NCBI GenBank assembly: GCA_965224275.1
Contig: CBDCYR010000003.1
Coordinates: 42,627-106,626, forward strand
DNA length: 64,000 nucleotides
Reading direction: 5' to 3'
From: CAUZWH01 sp965224275
Lineage (GTDB): Bacteria > Pseudomonadota > Alphaproteobacteria > SHVV01
Shown here: positions 34,190 through 42,008 of the stretch, piece by piece
Layout of the letters: each line of letters begins with the position of its first letter
Numbering within the stretch: the stretch's first letter is position 1
The notes under the pieces: model-generated
Seen by the model: only the letters and a program-made list of their open reading frames with translations
Databases searched by the model: none
Told to the model about the DNA's origin: nothing
Position numbers and translations under genes: made by a program

Positions 34190-35530
34190 TTAGAGGATAA
34201 ACTTTGAGAGGTCGGAATCCTTGGCGAGTTCGCCGACCTGCTCCTGCACATAGTTGGCATCGACCGAGAAGGTGGAACCGGGCCGATCGGTCGCGGTGAA
34301 ACTGATCTCGTCAAGCAGGCGCTCCATGACCGTGTGCAAGCGCCGGGCGCCGATATTCTCGATGCTGTTATTGATCTCGGCGGCGAGGTCGGCAATGGCG
34401 TCAATCGCGTCCTCGGAAATCTCGAGGCGAACGTCTTCGGTACCGATAAGGGCGGTGTACTGCTTGATAAGGCTAGCCTCCGGCTCGGTCAGGATAAGCC
34501 GGAAATCGTCACGGGTGAGCGCCTTGAGCTCGACCCGGATCGGTAACCGACCCTGCAACTCGGGTAGCAGATCCGAGGGTTTGGCGAGTTGGAACGCGCC
34601 CGATGCGATGAACAAAATATGGTCGGTTTTCACCGTCCCGTGCTTGGTGGGAACGGTGGTTCCTTCGATCAGAGGCAGCAGATCACGCTGCACGCCCTCG
34701 CGGCTCACGTCGGCACCATGGGTGTCCGAGCGCGCCGTGATCTTGTCGATTTCGTCGAGAAACACGATGCCATTTTGCTCGACCGAGTCGATGGCTTCTT
34801 TTGTGAGTTTCTCCGGATCAAGCAGTTTGTCGCTCTCCTCATCAATGATCAGTTCGAACGCGTCTTCGACGGTCAGACGGCGTTGGGCGGTGCGATTGCC
34901 CAGTGCTTTGCCGAGAATATCGTTGATGTTGAGCATTCCCATTTGCGCACCGGGCATGCCGGGGATTTCGAATGTTGGCATCCCGCCGGAGCTTTCCGCG
35001 ACTTCAAGTTCGATTTCCTTGCTGGCGAGTTCTCCGGCGCGCAGCATCTTGCGGAACTTGGCACGTGTGTCGGCGCTGGCCGTATCGCCGACGAGAGCGT
35101 CGAGAATTCGTTCTTCGGTGGCAAGTTCGGCGCGAGCGCTTACCTCCTGGCGGCTACGCTCGCGGTTCATATTGAGCGCGATTTCAACCAGGTCCCTGAC
35201 GATCTGTTCAACGTCGCGCCCGACGTAGCCAACCTCGGTGAACTTCGTCGCTTCGACTTTGAGAAAGGGGGCTTGAGCCAACCGTGCAAGGCGCCGAGAG
35301 ATCTCGGTTTTGCCGACCCCGGTGGGTCCGATCATCAGGATATTCTTGGGCAGAACTTCTTCGCGTAAATCCTCCGAAAGTTGTTGCCGGCGCCATCTGT
35401 TGCGCAGCGCGATCGCAACCGCGCGCTTGGCATCGCCCTGACCGATGATATAGCGATCGAGTTCCGAAACGATCTCGCGCGGAGTGAACGACGTGTGTGG
35501 CGCGGGGGCAATTTTGGTAGCAACGGACAT
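34190..35530 (-). CDS. hslU: HslUV protease ATPase subunit HslU (ClpY)
   Basis: HslU is the AAA+ hexamer that unfolds substrates and feeds them into HslV. The 446-residue product has Walker A GPTGVGKT (68-75), the intermediate I-domain (about 110-240), Walker B FLDEIDKIT, and the sensor region GARRLHTVMERLL. The C-terminal residues SKFIL are the tail that docks into HslV. It is encoded 30 bp downstream of hslV, as in most proteobacteria. A heat-shock promoter would be expected before hslV, but I see no clear sigma-32 site there. Confidence 0.97.
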   Translation of the reverse strand: MSVATKIAPAPHTSFTPREIVSELDRYIIGQGDAKRAVAIALRNRWRRQQLSEDLREEVLPKNILMIGPTGVGKTEISRRLARLAQAPFLKVEATKFTEVGYVGRDVEQIVRDLVEIALNMNRERSRQEVSARAELATEERILDALVGDTASADTRAKFRKMLRAGELASKEIELEVAESSGGMPTFEIPGMPGAQMGMLNINDILGKALGNRTAQRRLTVEDAFELIIDEESDKLLDPEKLTKEAIDSVEQNGIVFLDEIDKITARSDTHGADVSREGVQRDLLPLIEGTTVPTKHGTVKTDHILFIASGAFQLAKPSDLLPELQGRLPIRVELKALTRDDFRLILTEPEASLIKQYTALIGTEDVRLEISEDAIDAIADLAAEINNSIENIGARRLHTVMERLLDEISFTATDRPGSTFSVDANYVQEQVGELAKDSDLSKFIL

Positions 35531-35560
35531 AGTTCGGGTTTTCTCTTTCAGGTCGATCCC

Positions 35561-36103
35561 TTACAGGGTTTCAACCGTTATGTCGTTGTTGGTGTAGATG
35601 CAGATATCGGCAGCGATGCCCATGGCGCGCCGCGCAATGGCTTCGGCATCCATATCATCACGGTCCGCCAGCGCGCGTGCGGCGGCGAGCGCGTAGTTGC
35701 CGCCTGATCCGAGGCCAATGAGCCCGTCATCGGGTTCCAACACGTCTCCGGTGCCCGACAGCAGCAGACTGACCTCGTGATCGGACACCGCCATCATGGC
35801 TTCCAATCGCCGCAGGTAGCGGTCGGTGCGCCAGTCTTTGGCAAGCTCAACACAGGCTCGCATCAACTGCCCGCTGTGTTTCTCGAGCTTGCCTTCGAGG
35901 CGCTCAAACAGCGTGAAAGCATCGGCGGTCGCGCCCGCGAAGCCGACGATCACCCTGCCCTCGGATAAGCGCCTGACTTTCTTGGCGCTCGCTTTCATGA
36001 CGGTGTCGCCCGCGGTTACCTGACCATCCCCGGCAACGACGATTTTGTTGTCTTTGCGGACAGATAGAATTGTGGTGCCATGCCAGTCAGCCGATAACGC
36101 CAT
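35561..36103 (-). CDS. hslV: HslUV protease peptidase subunit HslV (ClpQ)
   Basis: HslV is a dodecameric threonine protease. The 180-residue precursor starts MALSADWHGTTILSVRK; processing after Gly9 exposes the catalytic Thr10. The conserved GFAGATADAFTLFERLE and ICIYTNNDITVETL ends are present. The ATG at 36103 is the first good start, with no convincing alternative. It is transcribed away from hisB across a 240-bp divergent region and precedes hslU. Confidence 0.97.
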   Translation of the reverse strand: MALSADWHGTTILSVRKDNKIVVAGDGQVTAGDTVMKASAKKVRRLSEGRVIVGFAGATADAFTLFERLEGKLEKHSGQLMRACVELAKDWRTDRYLRRLEAMMAVSDHEVSLLLSGTGDVLEPDDGLIGLGSGGNYALAAARALADRDDMDAEAIARRAMGIAADICIYTNNDITVETL

Positions 36104-36342
36104 TGCTGCTAAATTCGTTCCTGCGATTGGTCGGGTAAGAGTTCACAGCGCCCCGCTAGGTTAAAGAAGCTGGGCGATTTGCACGAGTCCGGTCAAACGG
36201 GCCAGGGCTTGAATGTGTATGTCGGCGCCTGATCGGTCAAGATGGGCGGGACCAAGAATTCCCCCTAATTCGCTGGGCCGCTGTGCTTGCGATTCGTTGA
36301 TGGTTACGATAATGCCACGGCGGTAGCAAAGGACCCCGGAAA

Positions 36343-36942
36343 ATGCGCCAAGCGTCGGTTGAGCGAAAAACTCGCGAAACCTCCATTGAGGCATCGGTCG
36401 ATCTCGACGGCACGGGCAGCTATGAGATATCGACCGGAATTGGCTTTCTCGATCACATGCTTGAGCAATTGTCACGGCATTCGTTGATCGATATTCGGCT
36501 GCGCGCCGAGGGTGATCTTCACATCGATCATCACCACACCAATGAAGACACCGCTTTGACGATTGGAGCGGCATTCGATCAGGCTTTGGGAGATCGGCGC
36601 GGAATTAATCGTTACGGAACAGCAATGATCCCCATGGACGAGGCCCTGACCCGGGTCGCGGTCGATTTGTCAAACCGACCCTATCTGGTTTGGAAGGTTG
36701 ACTTGCGGCAACCGAAGCTTGGCAGCATGGATACCGAGTTGTTTAAGGAGTGGTTTCATGCTTTCTCCCAGGCTGGTGGCATAACCCTCCATGTCGAGAA
36801 TCTTTACGGCCTCAACAGCCACCATATCGTCGAATCCTGCTTCAAAGGCTTGGCGCGCAGCTTGCGGACCGCGATTGAATTCGATCCGCGCCGCGAGCAC
36901 GATGTTCCTTCAACCAAAGGTGTCCTTGGCGGTACGTTGTAG
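36343..36942 (+). CDS. hisB: Imidazoleglycerol-phosphate dehydratase
   Basis: HisB removes water from imidazoleglycerol phosphate in histidine synthesis. The 199-residue monofunctional form lacks the phosphatase domain seen in E. coli. Manganese-binding histidines lie in GFLDHMLEQLSRHS, DLHIDHHHTNEDTA and LNSHHIVESCFKGLARSLR. The C-terminal PSTKGVLGG is the family signature. It opens a run of histidine genes interspersed with a DUF2628 gene and a GNAT gene. Divergent from hslV. Confidence 0.97.
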   Translation: MRQASVERKTRETSIEASVDLDGTGSYEISTGIGFLDHMLEQLSRHSLIDIRLRAEGDLHIDHHHTNEDTALTIGAAFDQALGDRRGINRYGTAMIPMDEALTRVAVDLSNRPYLVWKVDLRQPKLGSMDTELFKEWFHAFSQAGGITLHVENLYGLNSHHIVESCFKGLARSLRTAIEFDPRREHDVPSTKGVLGGTL

Positions 36943-36966
36943 GCGTGTTGGTAAGCGATCGGCAGC

Positions 36967-37368
36967 ATGAGGCTCTATACCATCCACCAAAGGCCGTATT
37001 GGCAAGTTAGCGAGACCAGCGCGGCGGATGAGTCCGTTTTTCTGGTGCGCGAGGGATTTAGCTGGTTTGCCCTTATTGTGCCGCTGATCTGGGCGTTGTG
37101 GCATCGGCTTTGGCTTCTGGCGGGTGCCTTCTTGTTGATTGGCGCGCTCTTTAACCTGGTGGTGTTCCTGTTGGCGATTGAGGAGCCCTATGCCTCGATT
37201 CTCGGTGGCGCCCTCCTCCTGTGGGTTGGATTTGAAGCCAACGACCTTCGACGGTGGTCGCTACGACGCGCCGGCTGGCGCGATCTTGGCATCGTCAGCG
37301 GACGCGATCGCAACGAAGCTGAGTGGCGATTTTTTGCAGCTAAGCGGCACCAACCGAACGCGGTTTAG
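36967..37368 (+). CDS. DUF2628 membrane protein
   Basis: The 133-residue product starts MRLYTIHQRPYWQVSE and has three hydrophobic segments (about 32-50, 52-73 and 75-90): FSWFALIVPLIWALWHRLW, LAGAFLLIGALFNLVVFLL and SILGGALLLWVGFEAND. This matches DUF2628, which is often placed between hisB and hisH in alphaproteobacteria. The function is unknown. It starts 24 bp after hisB and ends 65 bp before hisH. Confidence 0.8.
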   Translation: MRLYTIHQRPYWQVSETSAADESVFLVREGFSWFALIVPLIWALWHRLWLLAGAFLLIGALFNLVVFLLAIEEPYASILGGALLLWVGFEANDLRRWSLRRAGWRDLGIVSGRDRNEAEWRFFAAKRHQPNAV

Positions 37369-37433
37369 CGGATAGAGCATTTGGTTGTGGATACGGGTCG
37401 CATTTATGTCAGCGGTCGGGCGGAGGGCGTGGT

Positions 37434-38120
37434 TTGACCCAGCGGGTGGTCATCATCGACTACGGTTCGGGCAATTTGCGATCCGCCGCGAAATCGTTTG
37501 AGCGCGCGGCAAGCGATAATTCGCTCGCGATTAGCCTGCGTGTGACGGCGGACGCGAAAGAGATCGCGCGCGCAGATCGTATCGTTCTGCCCGGGGTCGG
37601 TGCATTTGCTGCGTGCTACAACGGCCTCAAGGCGCTGCCGGGAATGATCGAGGCGCTGGAAGGGGTGGTGCTCGAACGGGCGCGGCCGTTTCTGGGGATT
37701 TGTGTTGGCATGCAATTGATGGCGATTTCCGGCCAAGAGCGGGGGACGCACCCAGGGCTTGGGTGGATTGCCGGAAATGTGGTTGCGATTGAGGCCAATG
37801 ATGAGGATCTATCCGAGGTGCAACCAAGCGAGCTCCCGGGTCGGCGTCGGATCCCGCACATGGGCTGGAACGGACTGGAAATACTATCTGGTGGCCATCC
37901 TTTGCTGGCCGGCGTCGCCGATAACGCCAGCGTATATTTTGTACACGGCTACCAGTTTCGTGCGCACGATCCTTCTGACGTGCTTGCAACGACGTCCTAC
38001 GGTGATCACATAACGGCCCTTATCTGCCACGACAATATGGCCGGCACTCAATTTCACCCCGAGAAAAGCCAAACCGTTGGCTTGCGAATGATCACCAATT
38101 TTCTCAACTGGCGGCCGTGA
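37434..38120 (+). CDS. hisH: Imidazole glycerol phosphate synthase, glutaminase subunit HisH
   Basis: HisH provides ammonia to HisF from glutamine. The 228-residue product carries the class I glutamine amidotransferase triad: Cys90 in FLGICVGMQLM, and His208 and Glu210 in FHPEKSQ. The P-loop-like GVGAF lies at 54-58 and FVHGYQF precedes the C-terminal region. It starts at TTG 37434, with GGAGG at seven bases; no in-frame ATG lies nearby. The stop overlaps the next gene (TGATG). Confidence 0.96.
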   Translation: MTQRVVIIDYGSGNLRSAAKSFERAASDNSLAISLRVTADAKEIARADRIVLPGVGAFAACYNGLKALPGMIEALEGVVLERARPFLGICVGMQLMAISGQERGTHPGLGWIAGNVVAIEANDEDLSEVQPSELPGRRRIPHMGWNGLEILSGGHPLLAGVADNASVYFVHGYQFRAHDPSDVLATTSYGDHITALICHDNMAGTQFHPEKSQTVGLRMITNFLNWRP

Positions 38121-38650
38121 TGACAGCAGAGACCGATATCGAGCGTGTCGATGAGTTCCGAGCCGGAGATATTGACGCAATTTGTGGGGCGACGGAGCAA
38201 GCGATCGAGGAAGGACTCGGCTTCGACTGGATTAAAAAGCCGTCGCGCCAGCTACTCGAAGCGTATTGGCGTGGCGTGCTGCTGGTGCCCGATCGGGCTC
38301 TTTTTGTTGCTCGGCTCGAGGGCATGATTGTTGGTACGTCGCAACTGGTGAAGCCCTCGCACAACAACGAAGCCGGTAACTTCAACGCGACGATAACAAC
38401 ATTCTTTGTGGCCCCGTGGGCGCGCGGGCACGGTCTCGCGCGAGGCTTGCTCGACACCGTCATCAGACATGCGCGTCGCGAAGGTTTCAAAATGATTAGC
38501 CTGGATGTTCGCGAAACCCAGACCGCGGCGATCAGTCTCTACGAGAGTGCAGGGTTCGAGCGCTGGGGCACCAAACCCAAATACGCCTATGTGGACGAGC
38601 GCTTCATTGCCGGTCACTACTATTTCAAAGACCTTGAAAAGAGCAAATGA
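38120..38650 (+). CDS. GNAT-family N-acetyltransferase
   Basis: The 176-residue protein has a GNAT acetyl-CoA site: TTFFVAPWARGHGLARGLLDTVIRHAR carries the Q/R-x2-G-x-G/A loop. The C-terminal TAAISLYESAGFERWGTKP is the usual strand-helix pair. It starts MTAETDIERV with the ATG at 38120 sharing its A with the hisH stop; a GTG at 38117 is the alternative. It lies between hisH and hisA in what looks like one operon. The acceptor substrate is unknown. Confidence 0.88.
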   Translation: MTAETDIERVDEFRAGDIDAICGATEQAIEEGLGFDWIKKPSRQLLEAYWRGVLLVPDRALFVARLEGMIVGTSQLVKPSHNNEAGNFNATITTFFVAPWARGHGLARGLLDTVIRHARREGFKMISLDVRETQTAAISLYESAGFERWGTKPKYAYVDERFIAGHYYFKDLEKSK

Positions 38651-39369
38651 TCGTATTTCCGGCGATCGACTTAAAGGATGGCGCCTGCGTGCGCTTGCGC
38701 CAGGGTGATATGGCCCAGGCGACGGTGTTCTCTGAAGATCCGGCGGCCCAGGCCCAGCAATTTGTTGCGGACGGCGCGTCTTGGCTTCACGTGGTCGATC
38801 TCAATGGCGCGACGACGGGAGTTCAGGTGAACGGACCCGCGGTCGAATCCATTCTCAATACAATCGACATCCCGATTCAACTTGGCGGCGGGATTCGAGA
38901 TATTGGAACGATCAGGAACTGGCTGGAACGAGGCGTCGGCCGCATCGTTCTCGGTACGGCAGCGATACGCGATCCCGACCTCGTAAGAAGTGCCTGCGAG
39001 AAATATCCCGACCAAGTGGCAATCGCCATAGATGCACGAAGCGGTCGTGTGGCAACCGATGGATGGGTGACCGATGCCGGTCGAGACGCCCTCGATGTTG
39101 CTCATGATTTCGACGACAGCGGTATCGCCGCCATCATCTACACCGATATCGACCGCGACGGCGTTTTGAGCGGGGTGAACGTCGAAACAACGGCCACGTT
39201 AGCGCGGGCGGTGGCCGTACCGGTTATCGCTTCGGGCGGAGTTGCCTCGCTTGACGATATCCGCGCCCTTAAGACTCACGAGCCGGATGGGATCGCCGGT
39301 GTTATCGCCGGACGATCTATCTACGACGGCCGGATGTCGCTGGCTGCGGCGCTCGCTGTTGCCGCCTGA
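38647..39369 (+). CDS. hisA: Phosphoribosylformimino-5-aminoimidazole carboxamide ribotide isomerase
   Basis: HisA catalyses the Amadori isomerisation of ProFAR to PRFAR. The 240-residue TIM barrel starts MIVFPAIDLKDGACVRLRQGDM, with the catalytic Asp at residue 8 and the phosphate loop in QLGGGIRDIGTI. The second catalytic Asp is in IIYTDIDRDGVLSG, and the second phosphate site is VIASGGVASLDDI. It is translationally coupled to the upstream GNAT gene by an ATGA overlap. Confidence 0.97.
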   Translation: MIVFPAIDLKDGACVRLRQGDMAQATVFSEDPAAQAQQFVADGASWLHVVDLNGATTGVQVNGPAVESILNTIDIPIQLGGGIRDIGTIRNWLERGVGRIVLGTAAIRDPDLVRSACEKYPDQVAIAIDARSGRVATDGWVTDAGRDALDVAHDFDDSGIAAIIYTDIDRDGVLSGVNVETTATLARAVAVPVIASGGVASLDDIRALKTHEPDGIAGVIAGRSIYDGRMSLAAALAVAA

Positions 39370-39379
39370 TGGTATTGCT

Positions 39380-40141
39380 GTGCTGAACGTGCGCATCATT
39401 CCCTGCCTCGACGTCGCCGGCGGGAGGGTCGTCAAGGGTGTCAACTTCGTTAATCTCATTGACGCTGGTGACCCGGTCGAACAAGCGCGGATCTACGATG
39501 CCGAAGGCGCTGACGAACTATGCTTTCTTGATATCACCGCAAGCCATGAGGGGCGCGATACGCTTTACGAAGTCGTTCGCGGTACGGCGGAGCAATGCTT
39601 TATGCCACTCACGGTCGGAGGCGGTGTGCGAACGACCGATGACGTCCGCACGCTCCTCAACGCCGGTGCCGATAAAGTTTCAATCAATACCGAGGCAGTG
39701 CGAAACCCGACCTTGGTCGCGCAAGCCGCCGAACGGTTCGGAAGTCAATGCATCGTTGTGGCCATCGATGCCAAATCCGATGGCAATGACGGATATCAGG
39801 TGTACACCCACGGCGGTCGACGAGAGACCGGCCTAGCCGCGGTTTCATGGGCGGTCCGCATGGCCGACGCCGGTGCCGGCGAGATTCTGCTAACCTCGAT
39901 GGATCGCGACGGTACCCGCGAGGGATATGATATCGACCTCACCAGAGCAGTTGCCGACGCGGTTCCAATCCCGGTTATCGCATCGGGTGGCGTCGGTACG
40001 CTGCAGCACTTGGTGAGTGGCGTCCGTGAGGGCCACGCCACTGGGGTGTTGGCTGCGTCGATCTTCCACTTTGGAGATCATACGATCCACCAGGCCAAAA
40101 CGGCGATGGCGAAAGCAGGACTGCCCGTGCGACTTGCGTAA
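39380..40141 (+). CDS. hisF: Imidazole glycerol phosphate synthase, cyclase subunit HisF
   Basis: HisF is the cyclase half of the HisHF complex and forms imidazoleglycerol phosphate and AICAR. The 253-residue TIM barrel starts at GTG 39380 (V/MLNVRIIPCLDVAGGRVVKG). The catalytic residues lie in IIPCLDV (Asp) and TSMDRDGTREGYD (Asp). The phosphate loops are VGGGVRTTDDVRTLL and VIASGGVGTL. A longer frame back to 39242 overlaps hisA and is not conserved. It lies 10 bp after hisA. Confidence 0.97.
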   Translation: MLNVRIIPCLDVAGGRVVKGVNFVNLIDAGDPVEQARIYDAEGADELCFLDITASHEGRDTLYEVVRGTAEQCFMPLTVGGGVRTTDDVRTLLNAGADKVSINTEAVRNPTLVAQAAERFGSQCIVVAIDAKSDGNDGYQVYTHGGRRETGLAAVSWAVRMADAGAGEILLTSMDRDGTREGYDIDLTRAVADAVPIPVIASGGVGTLQHLVSGVREGHATGVLAASIFHFGDHTIHQAKTAMAKAGLPVRLA

Positions 40142-40251
40142 GGGACGCAGCCGATACGCAATGGCATCCCGCTTAAGCGACGTGCATTCGTGACACTGGA
40201 GGCCAAATCTGGTACGCGACCGCAACGGATTGCAAAACGCGGGGCGGCGCT

Positions 40252-40608
40252 ATGAGTTCGACGCCAACAGATGACGACACTGCTCGAACCGCCGAAATCC
40301 TAGCCAGGCTATCGGCTACAATCGAGGCGCGCCGCGACGCCGATCCGGCTCATTCCTATGTCGCGAAGTTGTTTGCCGAGGGCACGTCGTCGATCGCAAA
40401 AAAGGTCGGCGAAGAGGCGGTCGAGACCGTTCTCGCGGCATCCAGCGAGGAACCCCAAGCGGTGATTCGCGAAAGCGCAGACCTTGTCTTTCACTTGATG
40501 GTGTTGTGGTCCCACTGTGGGATCGGACTGGCTGATGTCGTGGCCGAATTGGAACGTCGCGAGGGGTTGTCAGGCCTAGAGGAAAAACGACAACGCCCAA
40601 CATCTTGA
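40252..40608 (+). CDS. hisE: Phosphoribosyl-ATP pyrophosphatase
   Basis: HisE hydrolyses PR-ATP to PR-AMP, the second step of histidine synthesis. The 118-residue monofunctional form has the MazG-like EEAVETVLAASS block with the metal-binding Glu, and ESADLVFHLMVLW. SYVAKLFAEGTSSIAKKVGEE is the family signature. The gap to hisF (110 bp) has no feature that I recognise. hisI, hisG, hisD and hisC are not in the window. Confidence 0.95.
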   Translation: MSSTPTDDDTARTAEILARLSATIEARRDADPAHSYVAKLFAEGTSSIAKKVGEEAVETVLAASSEEPQAVIRESADLVFHLMVLWSHCGIGLADVVAELERREGLSGLEEKRQRPTS

Positions 40609-40661
40609 TAGCCAATCAAAGTCCACACAGCCATTCGTCCAAGGAAATCGAAGGTCCGGTT

Positions 40662-41024
40662 ATGTCTTACGATCGTGACAATATCTTTGCCAAAATCCTG
40701 CGCGGTGAAATTCCGTGCGCCAAGCGCTATGAGGATGAGTTCGCGCTTGCGTTCGACGATATCAGTCCGGCCCGCCCCATCCATGTGCTGGTGATACCGA
40801 AGGGAGAATTCGTCTCAATGGACGATTTCTCGACCGCCGCCAGCGGCGAGCAAATAGCCGGTTTTTTCAGGGCCGTGGGCGAGGTTGCGCGGCAATGCGG
40901 GATTGCCGAAACCGGCTACCGCATCATCGCGAACACCGGCAATGACGGTCATCAGGAAGTACCTCACTTCCACGTCCATGTGGTGGGCGGGGCTTCTGCC
41001 GGTCCCATGCTTCGGCGTGTGTGA
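40662..41024 (+). CDS. HIT-family nucleotide hydrolase (HinT-like)
   Basis: The 120-residue product starts at ATG 40662 (MSYDRDNIFAKILRGEIP) with AAGG before it; a TTG at 40605 would add 19 unconserved residues. The histidine triad VPHFHVHVVGG lies near the C-terminus and RIIANTGNDGHQEV precedes it. HinT-type enzymes hydrolyse purine phosphoramidates. It frequently follows hisE in alphaproteobacteria, as here. Its stop overlaps the next gene by 4 bp (GTGA). Confidence 0.93.
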   Translation: MSYDRDNIFAKILRGEIPCAKRYEDEFALAFDDISPARPIHVLVIPKGEFVSMDDFSTAASGEQIAGFFRAVGEVARQCGIAETGYRIIANTGNDGHQEVPHFHVHVVGGASAGPMLRRV

Positions 41025-41953
41025 CCAATAGCCACGGCAGCGCGCCGCCAGTGAGCCGCGGTGCGGCTTTCGGTATCGCACTCATTGTCTTTAGCGCGCT
41101 GACCCTTGCGACTAAGGGCATTGCGGTCAAGTTTCTGCACGCTGATGATGTCGACGTCATCACCATGCTGTTTGTGCGCAATCTCGCGGCCGCGCCGTTT
41201 TTCTGGGCGGTCGCTGTGCTCCGGCTTGGGGGTTCAGAGATTTTCAACGTTCGGCCCAGCGCACTAGCTGCCGCAGCCGGGGCCGGCATCTTTTGTTACT
41301 ACCTCGGCGGCCTGGCCGACTTCGCCTCGCTCGAGTTTATCGATGCCAGCATGCAACGCATGCTGTTGTTCACCTACCCGGCGCTGGTGGTGCTGCTGGA
41401 ATCTATCAGGCGACGCGGTGTGCCACCGCGGCGGCAGGTCCTGGCTTTGTTGCTGACGAGCGCCGGTCTGTTTTTGGTGCTTGGTGGTTTTGGCGCGCTC
41501 GACAACGGCTTGGATCAGTGGGGAGTTGTCCTTGCTCTGTTTGCCGCGTTCACGGTCGCGGTTTACCTGCTGGTTAATCAGACCTATGCGCGAATGATCG
41601 GCAGCATACGGTTTCTTGTTTATGCCCAGACTGGTGCCCTCGCGGCGATGGCCTGCCATTTCGCGGTTTCGGTTGACGCAGTTGATCTGGACTTGCCACC
41701 GCGAGCCTGGCTGGTGTTGGCTTACCTGTCGGTCTTTGTTGCGGTGCTGACCTGGCTGGCGATCGCCGAAGGTGTGCGCCTGATTGGCGCGACGCGGGCG
41801 GCATTGCTTAGCACGGTGGGGCCGCCGGCCACCGTGTTGTTGGCTTATCTGTTGCTGGGCGAAGTTATGACGCCCCGGCAATTGACTGGCGCGGCGATTA
41901 TCGTGTTTGGCGTCGTCGTGCTCGAGGTTCGTCTTCCACGCATGTGGCATTGA
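41021..41953 (+). CDS. EamA/DMT-family transporter
   Basis: The 310-residue integral membrane protein has the ten-helix, two-repeat DMT layout. Helices start around 18-36 (AFGIALIVFSALTLATKGIAV), then about 45-65, and a second repeat after residue 150 ending with LLGEVMTPRQLTGAAIIVFGVVVLEVRL. The ligand cannot be told from sequence; relatives export metabolites. It starts at GTG 41021, overlapping the HIT gene stop (GTGA). It converges on the cyclase gene with only 52 bp between stops. Confidence 0.9.
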   Translation: MTNSHGSAPPVSRGAAFGIALIVFSALTLATKGIAVKFLHADDVDVITMLFVRNLAAAPFFWAVAVLRLGGSEIFNVRPSALAAAAGAGIFCYYLGGLADFASLEFIDASMQRMLLFTYPALVVLLESIRRRGVPPRRQVLALLLTSAGLFLVLGGFGALDNGLDQWGVVLALFAAFTVAVYLLVNQTYARMIGSIRFLVYAQTGALAAMACHFAVSVDAVDLDLPPRAWLVLAYLSVFVAVLTWLAIAEGVRLIGATRAALLSTVGPPATVLLAYLLLGEVMTPRQLTGAAIIVFGVVVLEVRLPRMWH

Positions 41954-41990
41954 CCGGTCGCGCGCAAAGCCGATGTTGACCCGGCTCCCA

Positions 41991-42008
41991 AGTGGATTCC
42001 ATCCACTA
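41991..42008. repeat. Short repeat, copy D, with hairpin
   Basis: The segment contains AGTGGAT, a TCC spacer, and ATCCACT, a 7-bp inverted repeat between two convergent genes, so it may help end transcription. It shares TGGATTCCATCCACTA with copies near 59.1 and 62.0 kb. The CTA at its right end is the cyclase stop codon read on the minus strand. Confidence 0.55.

Noticed and set aside
36104..36342. Sigma-32 promoter upstream of hslV
   Set aside because: CTTG occurs on the minus strand, but no CYTATNT box lies at 17-18 bp.
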